Positions 1 to 10,349 of a stretch of 64,000 nucleotides of DNA are shown here, one piece after another. Position 1 is the first letter of the stretch; each line of letters opens with the position of its first letter. The notes beneath the pieces are model-generated. The model did no database searches. It was not told where the DNA came from and saw nothing but the letters and a program-made list of their open reading frames with translations. The translations under genes were made by a program, and so were the position numbers. The stretch is from Epiperipatus broadwayi (Eukaryota; Onychophora; Udeonychophora; Euonychophora; Peripatidae), in contig JAQFVV010012495.1 in assembly GCA_028023455.1 (NCBI GenBank), forward strand, positions 1,707,711 through 1,771,710, read 5' to 3'.

Positions 1-254
1 AAAAATATTGTATAATTCTGGGACCGGAAAGTATTTCAATATATATTGTAATAGTAGCTTGAGTTTTAATTTGTTTTTTTTTTTTCTATTATGAAATGTT
101 TATAAAACCTTTATCAAATAGGGGATTTGTACATCGATGTCAGATGTTCTTGTTTTGCATAATTTGACTGGGTTTACAGCATTTTTATTTAGAAATAATA
201 TATTCTATAAATATCAAAGTGATAAATTGTTTAATATTGAAATATATATTAATT

Positions 255-286
255 CAGTGGTATTCAAACATTTTAGCAGTAAGATC
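255..286 (+). repeat. candidate left terminal inverted repeat of a hAT element
   Basis: The sequence starts CAGTGGTATTCAAAC and resembles the reverse complement of 5851-5882, which starts CAGTGGGTATTTAATC. The 8 bases outside it (247-254, tattaatt) match the 8 bases outside the right end (5883-5890, tgctaatt) at 6 of 8 positions, as expected for an aged hAT target duplication. This is the best candidate for the distal end of the hAT whose transposase relic lies at 3599-5330. The TIR match is short, so the pairing is tentative. Confidence 0.4.
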
Positions 287-535
287 CTGCATGGAACATC
301 GAGGTAACATGCCGACACAAAATTCAAAAAATCAATAATCAATTCTAATTGTGCAAAAACTAGGACTAGGTAATATTAAAAATCAGGAAGATATTAATTT
401 ATTTTTTATTTCATACAAAATAAATATAAGTGTCAATACAAACACAATAAACTGAAAATCAACTCTGTAGTTACCAAAATATTAGATTGAAAAATCGACT
501 AGTATTAATCATTTATAACTACTTAAATTAATATA

Positions 536-580
536 TGGCTATAGCAAGGAATGTTTAATCGATTTGCTCAAAATATGAAA
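536..580 (+). pseudogene. RTE-like LINE fragment, left piece split by the PLE
   Basis: Bases 551-580 translate as MFNRFAQNMK, matching the FNRFSQNMK segment of the RTE-like LINE on the - strand around 26820-26860. The reading stops where the Penelope-like element begins and resumes at 2919. The last 13 bases (568-580, tcaaaatatgaaa) recur at 2919-2931, so the two pieces were once continuous. The 5' limit of the LINE copy is unclear and probably reflects 5' truncation. Confidence 0.7.
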
Positions 581-613
581 TAAATAAATAAATAATACTT
601 CTGTATATAATAT

Positions 614-722
614 AAAAATAATATAAATAACAATTCGTGTCAATTGTTAATACAGAGTTTAATATAAATAAATAAAAACAAATAATATTTCCAAGCGCTT
701 TCAACTCTTACGAGTCCTTATC
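614..722 (-). repeat. PLE left inverted terminal repeat
   Basis: This is a near-exact reverse complement of 2806-2917. Shared blocks include aacaattcgtgtcaattg and tcaactcttacgagtcctta. One clear difference is agcgctt here against agcactt in the right arm. It carries a degenerate hammerhead-like core on the - strand at 691-724. PLEs often carry such repeats in tandem or inverted form. Confidence 0.85.
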
Positions 723-724
723 AA
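691..724 (-). ncRNA. degenerate hammerhead ribozyme motif in PLE terminal repeat (left)
   Basis: On the - strand the order is TTGATAA, then a hairpin of GACTC, GTAA loop and GAGTT (one G-T wobble), then GAAA, then the palindrome AGCGCT. This is the hammerhead layout: core, stem II with a GNRA-type loop, GAA, short stem III. The canonical CTGATGA has become TTGATAA (two transitions), so cleavage is doubtful. PLEs are known to carry hammerheads in their terminal repeats. Confidence 0.55.
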
Positions 725-769
725 ATTCTATTTTATATAGAATTTTGGTTTAATAAATTTAAAAAAGAT

Positions 770-2758
770 ATGCAGTCTAAGTATTCAAAGAAATTTGAGT
801 TTTTATTATATAAGCAAAAGCATATTAAATTGCGAAATAATAATCAACAAGTAGTTAATTTATCTAAATATGAAATTCCGGATAACATAAGTGAAATTTT
901 ATCATTTGGGCCTAGATATGTATATAGTTCGTGGAAAAATGCAAAGGCTGAAGTAATTGCAGATGTGGAAGCAGCATACGACGGTATTATTACTAAAGAA
1001 AATGTTATTAAAGTTATTTCTCCGAAAATTAATGCATTATCTAATAAATTGAATTATAGTAAACAGCAGGCTTTGAAGGATGTTAAATTATTTTTTAAAT
1101 AATAACCAGCTGATTTGTTCTAAGGAAGATAAATCACATAGATTTGTATTAATGGATAAAGATACATGTGAAATTAAACTTAAACAACAAATAGAGAAAT
1201 TGAATTTTATTAGAATTAAAAATTATAATATAAAGGCTATGAAAGATAAGTTTGTTTCAAAGATTTTAAGAGCACGTGGTAAAATGTTTCTTACTAATAA
1301 AGAATATAGGGAAGTTTATCCATCAGCAACTTTTATTCCGCAAATGTTTGCGAATGTAAAAACACATAAGCTTAATGCTCCTTTAAGATTAATGATGGAT
1401 TTTACAAGGGCATATTATCAAAAGCTAGCAAAAATTTTAGTTAAGTGGATTTTAGATTTTGTTGGGTTTGGAAAATATACATTAAAATCGTCATTTGATT
1501 GTGTTACTATACTTAATAAAACAGCTATAATTAAGGAGTATGAGTTTGTTTCATTGGATGTGGTGGAATTATATGGATCAGTGGATCGATCTGCATCTAT
1601 TACAATTTTGAGAGATAAATTGTGTGCTAAAGAAATGCCACAGGATAAAATATCTTTCATTATAGATGTTTTAATTTGGATAAGCAATGATATTGTTGCA
1701 GCACATGGTAGTAACTTATATAGAATGGAAAAAGGATGGCCAATGGGTTTGGCTGTAAGTGGATTATTAAGTAATTTGTTTGTAGATAATATTGAACAGT
1801 GAATTGTGCATACCATATTAGTAAGAAATGAGAACACATTATATTGTAGATATGTGGATGATGTTTTGATATATGGGCTACCAGACATTATAAAGCAAAT
1901 TTTTGATAGTTTGCAGAACCAAGATGGTTTAGTTTGGACAATAGAAAGAGAAGACAATTCTAGTATTAAATACCTAGATTTGCAAATATCAAGGGTAGAT
2001 GATAAATTAGTATATAAAATGGTTATAAAACATATAGATAATAGAGGTTACATTCATCCAACATCTAATGTTCCTTTAGTACACAAATTAGCTGGTTCTA
2101 GAGCTTTTTTAACACGTAATCAACGACTGTGTTCAAATGAAATGTTTATGAAAGATAATATAAAATGTTATATGCAAGATTTAATACAAGTGGGTTATAA
2201 TAAACAAATGCTATTATCTACTGTATTGAAGCATTATAAACAACATCATAATAGTGACCATATAAATATGAATAATAAACCATGGATGTCATTAGCTTTT
2301 ATTCCCAATATTAATAAAAGTATAATAAAAGTTTTAAGTCAAGATTTTCGATTAGCATGGAGAACTCCACCTAACCTTAATAGGGGGTAATAAATAATTC
2401 TAAGGAAATAATAAATAAGGAGGATAAAAGCAGTGTTGTATACTCTATTAGATGCCCACAAATAAATTGTAGTGCAATATATGTTGGAGAAACCAAAACA
2501 AATATTAAATATCGCCTTCAACAACATAAATATACTTATAATAGAGCAAGAGAAGATGATACAGTTTATTCAGCTTTTTATGTTCACCAAAATAATACAG
2601 GCCATATATGTAGTCCAAAGGATTTTACAATATTAATGAATGAAACACATGATAAAAAATGCAAGATTAAAGAATCATATATTATACAAAATTCCTCTTG
2701 TGCTATAAATTTAAAATTAACCAGCTTTCCGATTAGTTGTTTCTGGCCAATACAATGA
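770..2758 (+). pseudogene. broken PLE polyprotein: reverse transcriptase plus GIY-YIG endonuclease
   Basis: Three pieces are seen. 770-1102 is the N-terminal region. 1080-2390 is the RT, with KGWPMGLAVSG (motif C region) and YVDDVL (catalytic aspartates, about 1854-1871), followed by a thumb-like region. 2391-2758 is the GIY-YIG nuclease, with AIYVGET, an arginine in YRLQQHK, and a C-terminal HICSPKDF and KIKES region. Breaks are a frameshift in the T run near 1091-1097, an in-frame TGA at 1800-1802, and a frameshift in the G run near 2383-2388. The encoded enzyme would nick DNA and prime reverse transcription. The in-frame ATG at 770 is the first available; the true start is uncertain. Confidence 0.9.
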
Positions 2759-2803
2759 AATGTTAGATTCATCACCTAGGAGAAAATAGAATTGTTTACA
2801 CTG

Positions 2804-2839
2804 CCTTGATAAGGACTCGTAAGAGTTGAAAGCACTTGG
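2804..2839 (+). ncRNA. degenerate hammerhead ribozyme motif in PLE terminal repeat (right)
   Basis: This is the same motif as at 691-724 but in + orientation: CTTGATAA, stem II of GACTC and GAGTT around a GTAA loop, GAAA, then GCACTTGG. Both copies share the two core substitutions, so these were probably already present in the parent element when it inserted. Confidence 0.55.
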
Positions 2840-2917
2840 AAATATTATTTGTTTTTATTTATTTATATTAAACTCTGTATTAACAATTGACACGAATTGT
2901 TATTTATATTATTTTTT
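2806..2917 (+). repeat. PLE right inverted terminal repeat
   Basis: Inverted partner of 614-722. It begins inside the hammerhead-like core and runs through the AT-rich segment ending in a T run just before the target duplication at 2919. Confidence 0.85.
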
Positions 2918-2918
2918 T

Positions 2919-3532
2919 TCAAAATATGAAAATAAAAATTGATTATGAAGAATTAGAAGAAGTTAACAGTTACAAATACCTTGGTCAGATTATTAATACA
3001 GATGGAAACATAATGGAGGAAATTAATCATAAAATTAAACTTAGTTGGAGTGCTTTTGGTAGAAATAACTTGATACTAAAAGGAAATATGCCTATGTGTT
3101 TGAAAAGGATGATTTTTAACGAATGTGTTTTACCAGTTCTTACTTATGGATCTGAGACTTTGACACTTAATAGAAGAGCAATACAGAGACTTCAGACCAC
3201 TCAAAGTAGTATGGAGAGATGTATGTTGGGAGTAACAAGAAGAGATCGAAAACGCAATGTATGGGTAAGACAACAAACAGGTGTTACTGACCTTGTTGAA
3301 AAAATTAAAAGATTGAAATGGAGTTGGGCTGGACATATTGCTAGAAGAGATGATAATAGATGGACAATTGAAATTTTAAACTGGATTCCAAGAGATTGTA
3401 AAAGATCCAGAAAGAGACCACATGTGAGATGGATGGATGAAATAAGAAAATGTGCAGGGGTGTTATGGAGAAGAGAAGCTGAAGATCAGAGAAGATGGAT
3501 TAAACTTGGAGAGACCTTCATCCTGCAGTGGA
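2919..3532 (+). pseudogene. RTE-like LINE fragment: C-terminal part of the reverse transcriptase ORF
   Basis: A continuous frame from about 2923 to 3537 encodes the RT-distal region of an RTE-like LINE. Recognisable segments are NSYKYLGQIINTDG, LTYGSETLTLNRRAIQRLQT, RLKWSWAGHIARR and KRPHVRWMDEIRKCAG. It matches the - strand LINE at 26916-26225 along its length. Similarity ends abruptly at cagtgga (3526-3532), where the other copy continues into a TGATGA-type tail, so this copy lacks its 3' end. The PLE interrupts its 5' side. Confidence 0.85.
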
Positions 3533-3598
3533 TTTAGCAAGGAGAAGCTTAAAAACATTCAGTTTAAAAAAAACTACAAAAGAAAAATATTTAATGAG

Positions 3599-5330
3599 GA
3601 TCTATGGGCCTTTTTTTTTGTTTACAAGTAGTGATATTTCTGGCTCTATTTTGCTCAATTTGAGTCTTAAAGATTGCTTTATTGCTAATTTGTTTCGGTA
3701 TTTAGATTTTAGGTAGAGAAATTGGGAAAATCCCATCTCGCACATATAAGATGAGGCAAATGGTAATAATGCCTTTAAAGCTCCATCAGACAGTTCTGCA
3801 TATTCATTTTGAACTTTAAGACAAAAATTACTCAATTTAAGCTCTTTGAAAACAAATTTTAAGTCTCCATCAGATGATAACTCAGTTTTTTGCTTAAATG
3901 AAATGATAAATTTTTGGGTAATACACGCTGAAAGAGATTTTGAATCCATTCAGAGTGAGAAAAATCTTTGGGAAAAATAAGCATTAAATTGATATTTAAG
4001 ATTTGTCAAGTGAGTTGTTATATCTTTAATAACTGATTGAATAACTTTCAGTTTGTTTTCTATGACAAAACTTTCTAAGGTAAGAAGTGCTGCAAAATTT
4101 ATCTCCTTCCAGTACGAGCACCACAAATCTATTTTCTTTGAAAAGGTTTTGATTTTATCATTGGCCATAAATATATTTAATCGTGCACATTGAAGACTTA
4201 AATTCAACTTGTTCAATTTGAAAAAAATAACACTTAAGTAAGCTAACCTACATAGCCATTCTTCATCAGTTAAAAAGTGTATAAATTTTTTATCTTTATT
4301 ATTGTCATTTAAAAACCCAAACATCTCATTTTTAAGCTCAAATAGTTTTGTTGGGACCCTACCCCTCGAAAGCCAATGCAACACTGTCTGTAAAAGAAGC
4401 TGCTGGTGTTCACTGCCTATTTCTCTGTATGTATGCAAAAATATTCTTGAGTTCAGAGGATGCACCTTTATAACATTTATTATTTTAACTTCAGTATCTA
4501 AGGCAAACTTTAAGCTTGGTGGCATGTTTGTTGATACAAGCATTTCTCTATGAATCAAACAGTGAACCTATGTTACATTGGGTGAGACTTCTTTGATTTG
4601 GGATAGAAGTCCACTGTTTTTTTCTAACCATGGCATGAACTCTATCACTGCACATCCCCATACAATTTTCCCAAAAAATATTGTTTCCCATGATATAAGA
4701 ATTTACCACTTTAAACATTTCTTTTCCCTATTCTTTTGTAGTGTCCTTGCAAAAAAGAAAGGTTTCTTCAAATCATATTTTACAAAACAAATTAGTTGTG
4801 CAGCATTTTGGAAATTGGTGGATTCATACAACGGAAGTTTTTTGAATTCTGATTATAAGTTCGCATTCCACATTATCTGCCATTTTGACTATTCTGTGAC
4901 TAATTGTTGTATTAGAGAGTGATATTTGATATATTTGTTGCTTTTCCTTCTCACCAAACATAATACCTACTATATTTTGAGCTGCTGAAACAATTAACAC
5001 ATCAGCAATTGTGTAAGGTTTGCCAGATTTAGCTATATGATAGCTTTTTTGTTAATATCAGTAAAAGTATACATAAAGTTTTGCTTACATATCAAATGCC
5101 CCATTTTTTCTGAAAAAATTCAATGGTTCTATCTTTGGAATCTGAGTGTTTGGTGTGTAGGTGCCTCTGCAGTTTATTTGGTTTCAGTGACTCGTTTGAC
5201 AGTACTGCCAGGCACATAAGGCATCTAGCCCTTGGTTTATCATCTTCAGTGCATACAAAACCCCATTGTCAAACTTATGAACTTTTTTGTTTGCTTTTAC
5301 TTTTTTATGTTTCACCTCTATAGAAGCAGA
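3599..5330 (-). pseudogene. hAT-family transposase relic of the ZBED5/SCAND3-like type
   Basis: Read on the - strand from about 5330 down to the stop at 3599-3601. 5283-5100 encodes a BED-type zinc finger: WGFVCTEDDKPRARC then LMC, LKPNKLQRH and LHTKH give the C2...H...H ligands. Around 5045-4800 lies SYLIAKSGKPYTIADV and ATTISHRI-like sequence. 4560-3950 encodes IIHREML-like, NSRIFLHTYREIGSEHQQL and LHWLSRGRVPTKLFEL segments typical of the hAT catalytic and C-terminal dimerisation regions, followed by ADDEEWLCRLAYL-like text. 3949-3602 carries the C-terminal FLYLKSKYRNKLAI segment. Several frameshifts and stops (for example between the 202-aa and 115-aa frames at about 3950) show it is inactive. 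In genomes such genes either mobilise hAT DNA or are domesticated; here it looks like a plain relic. Confidence 0.85.
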
Positions 5331-5850
5331 AGCTTCCAAACATATTTGGTCAGTGTCAGAAGTTAAAACAGCCAAAGGTGAAGTGCTCTTCTCATCATTT
5401 GCTTCTTCATTGTGTTTTTTTAAATTATCCTACCAGTTTTTAGCTACTTATCCATGATGGTTCATAAAATTCATAACTTTAAAAGCAGTCTGTTTATCTC
5501 AAATACTAAGTTAAAAAAGAAATTTTACAGTAAAATAATAATTAAACTCACAAATGTGCCATGATGATGATATAAACAGAATATGCGTTGTCATCACTTG
5601 TTTGCCAAGTCATGTGATTTGCTGAAAGCAATGTTACACGATGTCATCCAAGACATATCCAAACCTCTATCTCTTTGAAGTTGTCATTTTTAAAATAGAG
5701 TAATCTTCTAGAATTTAATGAAATTTCACATTTTAAAAATTAATATTTTTTCTCAAAATTTTTTGTCAATGATGTATTTGTAATCAATTAATTTATTTAC
5801 AATTTTTTCAGCCACCTTGCGACCCCAAGGTAATTTTTGTGCCCCCGTTT

Positions 5851-5882
5851 GGGGTCACAACTCATAGATTAAATACCCACTG
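5851..5882 (-). repeat. right terminal inverted repeat of the hAT element
   Basis: On the - strand this end reads CAGTGGGTATTTAATC and then runs into TGACCCCAAA and GGGG tracts (5815-5860), the layout typical of Charlie-type hAT ends. It lies about 550 bp upstream of the BED finger of the transposase relic, consistent with the 5' end of that element. The flanking 8 bases at 5883-5890 are the candidate target duplication. Confidence 0.6.
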
Positions 5883-5890
5883 TGCTAATT

Positions 5891-6205
5891 AATTATTGGA
5901 TGTAGAAGATAAAAGGAAAGATATTTTAAATACATTGTATAAACTTACATGCAGGTGAAGAAAAAAATACTGAAAATATAACATGTATTTCACTTCCCTA
6001 TAATAGGACAAAAATTTTATAATAAAAATTGTATAAAGATGCTGTAAGAAGGTAAATTCATAAAAATTATTTTACGTAAAATTATGGCTTATTGAAAAAA
6101 AAATTTCTAGTTTTAAACCATATTAATATTTTTTTATAATTTTAAAACAAACATTTTATATCTTTAATTTATTTTACAAAACATTTTTTTTCAACTTAAA
6201 AAACT
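5891..6205. other. AT-rich intergenic stretch without recognisable features
   Basis: No reading frame of note, no tRNA-like segment and no clear repeat could be seen here. Confidence 0.6.
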
Positions 6206-6217
6206 TTTTAAAGAAAT

Positions 6218-6282
6218 ATTATTATTATTGCTGTTGTTGTTGTTGTTGTTGTTGTTATTATTATTATTATTATTATTATTAA
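6218..6282. repeat. compound trinucleotide microsatellite (TTA/TTG)n
   Basis: A run of TTA units passes into ttg units and back into tta units. Confidence 0.95.
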
Positions 6283-6431
6283 TGAAAGGTGTTCTTTTTT
6301 CAGGCACATAATGGCCTCCCAAATACCATACTTTTTATTACATCAATAAAATAATAAATAAATTCAAAAAGTCCAAAGTTTGTGTACTTTTTTTTTTCAT
6401 TTCATTAGAAATTGACAAGTATTTGGATTAT

Positions 6432-7166
6432 CTTTTTTGCAGTGGGGTTAAAATAAATGTCTATTTTTGTTGACTTTTTGTTAATAATAACAAACTATGA
6501 AAGCCTCCCAAAAAAGCAGTTTATTGTAGAAGGCAAAAAAAAAGGTAATTCAAATGAAATATAAATAAAAGTAAAAAGTAAGAAAAAGTTGTTTAAAAAA
6601 AAAGAAATTATTGACTTTTTGTTACAATTATTTTTTCAAGTGTGGGGGTAGGGGGTTGAAAACAATTTTTTACCCCCAAAAAACATAAAAGTTACTTTTG
6701 ATTTAATAAGAAGAAAAGCAAGTTGGTCAACCAAAAAAAAAAAAAAAGATAGAAAAAATTTGAAACATTTTCCAAATAATTTCATTATATTTTTTCAGCA
6801 GGGTTAAAACAGGTAGAGTTCAAATAAATGATTAGTTTTGTTTGCTTTTTGTTAATAATAATAGTACAAAAGTCCCCCCAAAAGCTGTTTATTGTAGAAG
6901 CCAAAAAAGGCTAATTTAAATGAAATATAAATAAAAGGAAAAAGTGAAAAAAAGTTGTTTTAAAAAAAGTAAAATTATTGACTTTATGTTACAATTATTG
7001 ATCCGGGGGGGGGGAGGTTCAAAACAATTTTTGAGCCCCAAACAACACAAAAATTACTTTTGATTTAATAATAATAAGAAAAACAATGTAGTCAACCAAA
7101 AAAAAAATATAGAACAAAGTTTAAACAAGTCCCAAATAATTATACCATTGTCTTTTTTTGGAGGGG
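6432..7166 (+). repeat. diverged tandem duplication, period about 360 bp
   Basis: The block beginning with ggggttaaaa at 6444 recurs at about 6801, and its start recurs again at 7163. Each copy contains in order ttgttaataataa, a run of C, tttattgtagaag, aaatgaaatataaataaaa, attattgactttttgtta, a G-rich tract (6637-6655 and 7005-7018) and acttttgatttaataa. Two copies plus the start of a third are present. No coding capacity is evident. The G-rich tracts vary in length. Confidence 0.8.
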
Positions 7167-7379
7167 TTAAAACAAGTTTTTTCATCTTGAAACAGTCCAA
7201 AGTTTTAAAATTCAGAAAAATAAACACAAAATTAAATTACCAAAATTTGTTGGATAAAGAATCATGTCAGATTAAAAAAAACAATGAAAATGAATATAAA
7301 AATTTGCTTAATAAAAAAGAAATCATGCTATAAATGAAATAAAAAATTTGTTTAATAAAAAAAACATGTTCTATAAGAA

Positions 7380-9150
7380 AAAAGTTGCAGCAGCCTGGTA
7401 ACATTATATTTGATAGATTTTTGTATAGCATCAATGCCTCAAGTGGCCATATCCAGATTTCAGATGATTACCAAATGATAATATAATAAATTCCAACATA
7501 TTTAAATAAGAATGTGAATATTTATAGTTTGTTAAGGATAGTTGTTAAAGAAAGAGAAAGAGTATTAAGAAAATAATAAAATAAATAATATTTTTCCTCT
7601 TTTCAGTAATTTTGTTTTCTTTTAACTTTTAAAAAAATAACAAGAGAAAAATAAGTAAAATTTTAAGTATTGTTTATCAGTTTTTTTAAAAAAAAAGATT
7701 TTAACAATTCTGCTAAGAAATGTACTTTTTAATTAATTAAAGTTGTTTTTCTCTTTTTTATCTTTTTAAAACAAAAAGCAATGTTGTTCAAATCAAAGTG
7801 TAATTAAAAGATTATACTGTTATTAGCAATTAAGAAGAACAAATAACTACAAAAGATGTCTTTCAACAAATAGGATATAATTGGATGTTTTTAATTAGTT
7901 AAAGATAAAAAAGAAGAAATATTATTTTTGTAAAAATAGAATCAATTGGTCAAAGTTAATGCTGTCATTACTGAGATATGTGATTAGATATTTAACAAGA
8001 TTATTTTAAAAAAATAATATAGGTCATATTAAATCATTAGATTTCAGTGCCTAGTCTAGCTAGAAAATCTATATTGATCCAGCTGTTGAAGAAAACAGCA
8101 ATACCAGTTAATCTGGGAGAATAATAGTGATAATTTCAACTTTTAGTCTGAAGTAAGTCTAACTTTATACTAGTTTAAAAAATGTGCTGACATTTAGTTA
8201 AAAGCTAAGAATCACTTATCTAATATATACCCAATTTATTAAAATAAAATTTGCAACAACATCACTGTCTCAGCCTATGTTAACCTAACTGAAAATTATT
8301 ATATTGGAAAAGAGATAAATTGAGCCTGTGTGAACATGATCTGCAAATAATTGGAAAATGAATAAATTCAACCTCTACTAAAATTTTCTGAAGGTTTATG
8401 CTAATATGAGAATTGTTATATTACATATTAAATAAATTTAGTATATCCTGACTTAAAAACTATTGTATTGAAAAATGGATAAATTTAATTTGTGTTAATC
8501 TAACCAAAAAATCTGTTAGTTTGAAAATTAGTATTATAAGCATCAACTGAAATATTAAAGCTACAACAAGAAATTATCAATAAATTCAATTTGTAATAAC
8601 CCATCCTGGGAATTATTCTAATTTTAATGGGAGCATTTGAAGAACAAAAAGAAAAACTAATAATAAAGAAACTAAAAGTTATAACTACAAAAGAACTGAA
8701 TGAGCAAAATCCCAGTAAAATAAGTATTGTAATGTGTATGTCTCTCTTTGCAAATATTTTTCATAATATTAATAATAATTGGTAAAACGAATACTTCTGA
8801 TTTATGTTTTTTGTTGTTGAAACATATTTTTTATTTTATTGTCTCTCAAAAATGTGTAAAAAGTCATGAGACTTTTCCATTTTCATAAAAAAAAAGAGAA
8901 AAAAATAATCTTGAATTTTTGTCTTTATTGTAAAATGTTGTTTTATAGCTTTAATTATTGAAATGATAAATAACACCATTAATTAAATATTCATTCATCT
9001 AGGAATTAGAATCCACAGACTAATTTTATTTGTTATATGAAATTATATTTTTATAGAATTGGATTGAATTTAGAATTATCATACTATCATATATATTATC
9101 TGAATTTTATTAATTCTTATTTAATGCTAGAATATTTTTACCCTGTTTTT
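7380..9150. other. AT-rich intergenic stretch
   Basis: No convincing gene or element. The short frames present are AT-rich and lack any recognised motif. Confidence 0.5.
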
Positions 9151-9152
9151 CT

Positions 9153-9770
9153 GCAATAATTATGGTGGAATGTTGAAATATTTTAAACAACAGAACAGGT
9201 TTGAATTTATAATAAAAAAAATTATTTAATGCTGAGCACTTTCAATACTAAGTAGTATCATAATCATAAAATTATGTGACTAAAGAAAGTTGAGATCTAG
9301 ACTAAAATTACTTTTGAGTATTAAATAATAGATTATCATAACATTGAATTTTTAGGAATAGATTTACATACTGCTGATAAAAGTGGTTGCTACAAGTGCT
9401 ATTTTTTTAGAAAGAGAGATGCTAGAATTTTTAGCTATTGACCATGCCTCCTATCTTTTTCTGTCATCTTAGCATCAATAAAAAAGACTCTAGCACTACT
9501 CTTTTTAAAATATGGCACTTGAAACAGCCACTTTCATCATTAGCATGTAAATTTACTCTAAAAATTCAATTTTATGATAATCTATTATTTAATACTCAAA
9601 AGTAACTTTAGATCTAGATTTAAACTTTCTTTAGTCACATAATGCTATTATTGTGACACTACTCAATATTGAGAGTACTCAACTTTAAATAAATTTATTT
9701 TATTACAAATTCAGACCTGTTCTGTTGTTAAAAATGTTTTAGCATTTTTGAACCATTATAATTTTTATTT
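9153..9770. mobile_element. foldback (long inverted-repeat) element, unclassified
   Basis: Two arms of about 245 bp (roughly 9153-9405 and 9515-9770) are inverted copies separated by about 100 bp. Matching blocks include acaacagaacagg against cctgttctgttgt, atgtgactaaagaaag against ctttctttagtcacat, and tattaaataatagattatca against its complement. The arms differ by scattered substitutions and small indels, so the structure is old. No coding region was found. It could be a foldback DNA transposon, a MITE, or head-to-head copies of another repeat. Confidence 0.75.
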
Positions 9771-10219
9771 ATTAGTATAATATTTATGTTTTTATTCTTC
9801 CCGATATCTGTTCTATGAATTTGCAGTATGTGTGACTTTATTTTATCATGACATGTACTTCAAAGGATTGGATGATTATCCCAATAATATTATTTAATGT
9901 AAAATGGAATGAGTGGATACATTTATATTTTCTTTTGTTCACTGTCATAGTCACTAAGATTTTTTTGATCTTGAGATGACTCTAGAGTAATTGGCATTGA
10001 CTATAAAGTAATTGGCCTGTTTTATAATAAATCCATTTCACATCCAATAACAAGGGGTGACTGTTAATTACCCATTCCGGTCATGTAACTTATAATTGTT
10101 GTAATGACTTATTTTCTTTTATGCTATCAGTCTCATACTCATTGGCAATTTTATTTAAAATTTGATATTTGGAGCTGATGATTTGTCATATCCCATATTA
10201 CCTTTGCTATCCATACCAT

Positions 10220-10220
<1 letters not shown>
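9771..10220. other. AT-rich intergenic stretch
   Basis: No feature recognised. Confidence 0.5.

Positions 10221-10225
<5 letters not shown>

Positions 10226-10256
<31 letters not shown>
10226..10256. repeat. (TA)n microsatellite
   Basis: About 15 uninterrupted TA units. Confidence 0.95.
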
Positions 10257-10259
<3 letters not shown>

Positions 10260-10284
10260 GGTATATAAATAGATATATATATGT

Positions 10285-10346
10285 ATTAGTATGTTTTATT
10301 TGATATATATATATATATATATATATATCAAATAAAACATACTAAT
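10285..10346. repeat. 62-bp perfect palindrome
   Basis: The left arm attagtatgttttatttgat runs into a (AT)n centre and returns as the exact complement atcaaataaaacatactaat. The whole segment would form an uninterrupted cruciform or hairpin. It may be a minimal foldback element or a folded (TA)n expansion. Confidence 0.9.
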
Positions 10347-10349
10347 AAT

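Larger units (their letters stand above)
581..2918 (+). mobile_element. Penelope-like element (PLE) with GIY-YIG endonuclease, inserted in an RTE-like LINE
   Basis: The unit consists of inverted terminal repeats (about 614-722 and 2806-2917) around a broken reverse transcriptase plus GIY-YIG reading frame. It is flanked by a 13-bp direct duplication (568-580 and 2919-2931) lying inside LINE coding sequence. The order RT then GIY-YIG is diagnostic of endonuclease-bearing PLEs. About 2.3 kb is a normal size for one. The coding frame has two frameshifts and one stop, so this copy is dead, but its good conservation suggests it is not very old. Confidence 0.9.

Noticed and set aside
1418-1957. 179-codon - strand frame
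   Set aside because: Antisense shadow of the PLE reverse transcriptase.
3526-3541. CAGTGGATTTAGC as the distal end of the hAT element
   Set aside because: The CAGTGGA is shared with the other RTE-like LINE copy (26225 region), so it is LINE sequence, and the preceding 8 bases (tcatcctg) do not match 5883-5890.
3683-3690. tgctaatt matching the hAT right flank exactly
   Set aside because: It lies inside the transposase coding relic, so it cannot be the outer target duplication; a chance match.
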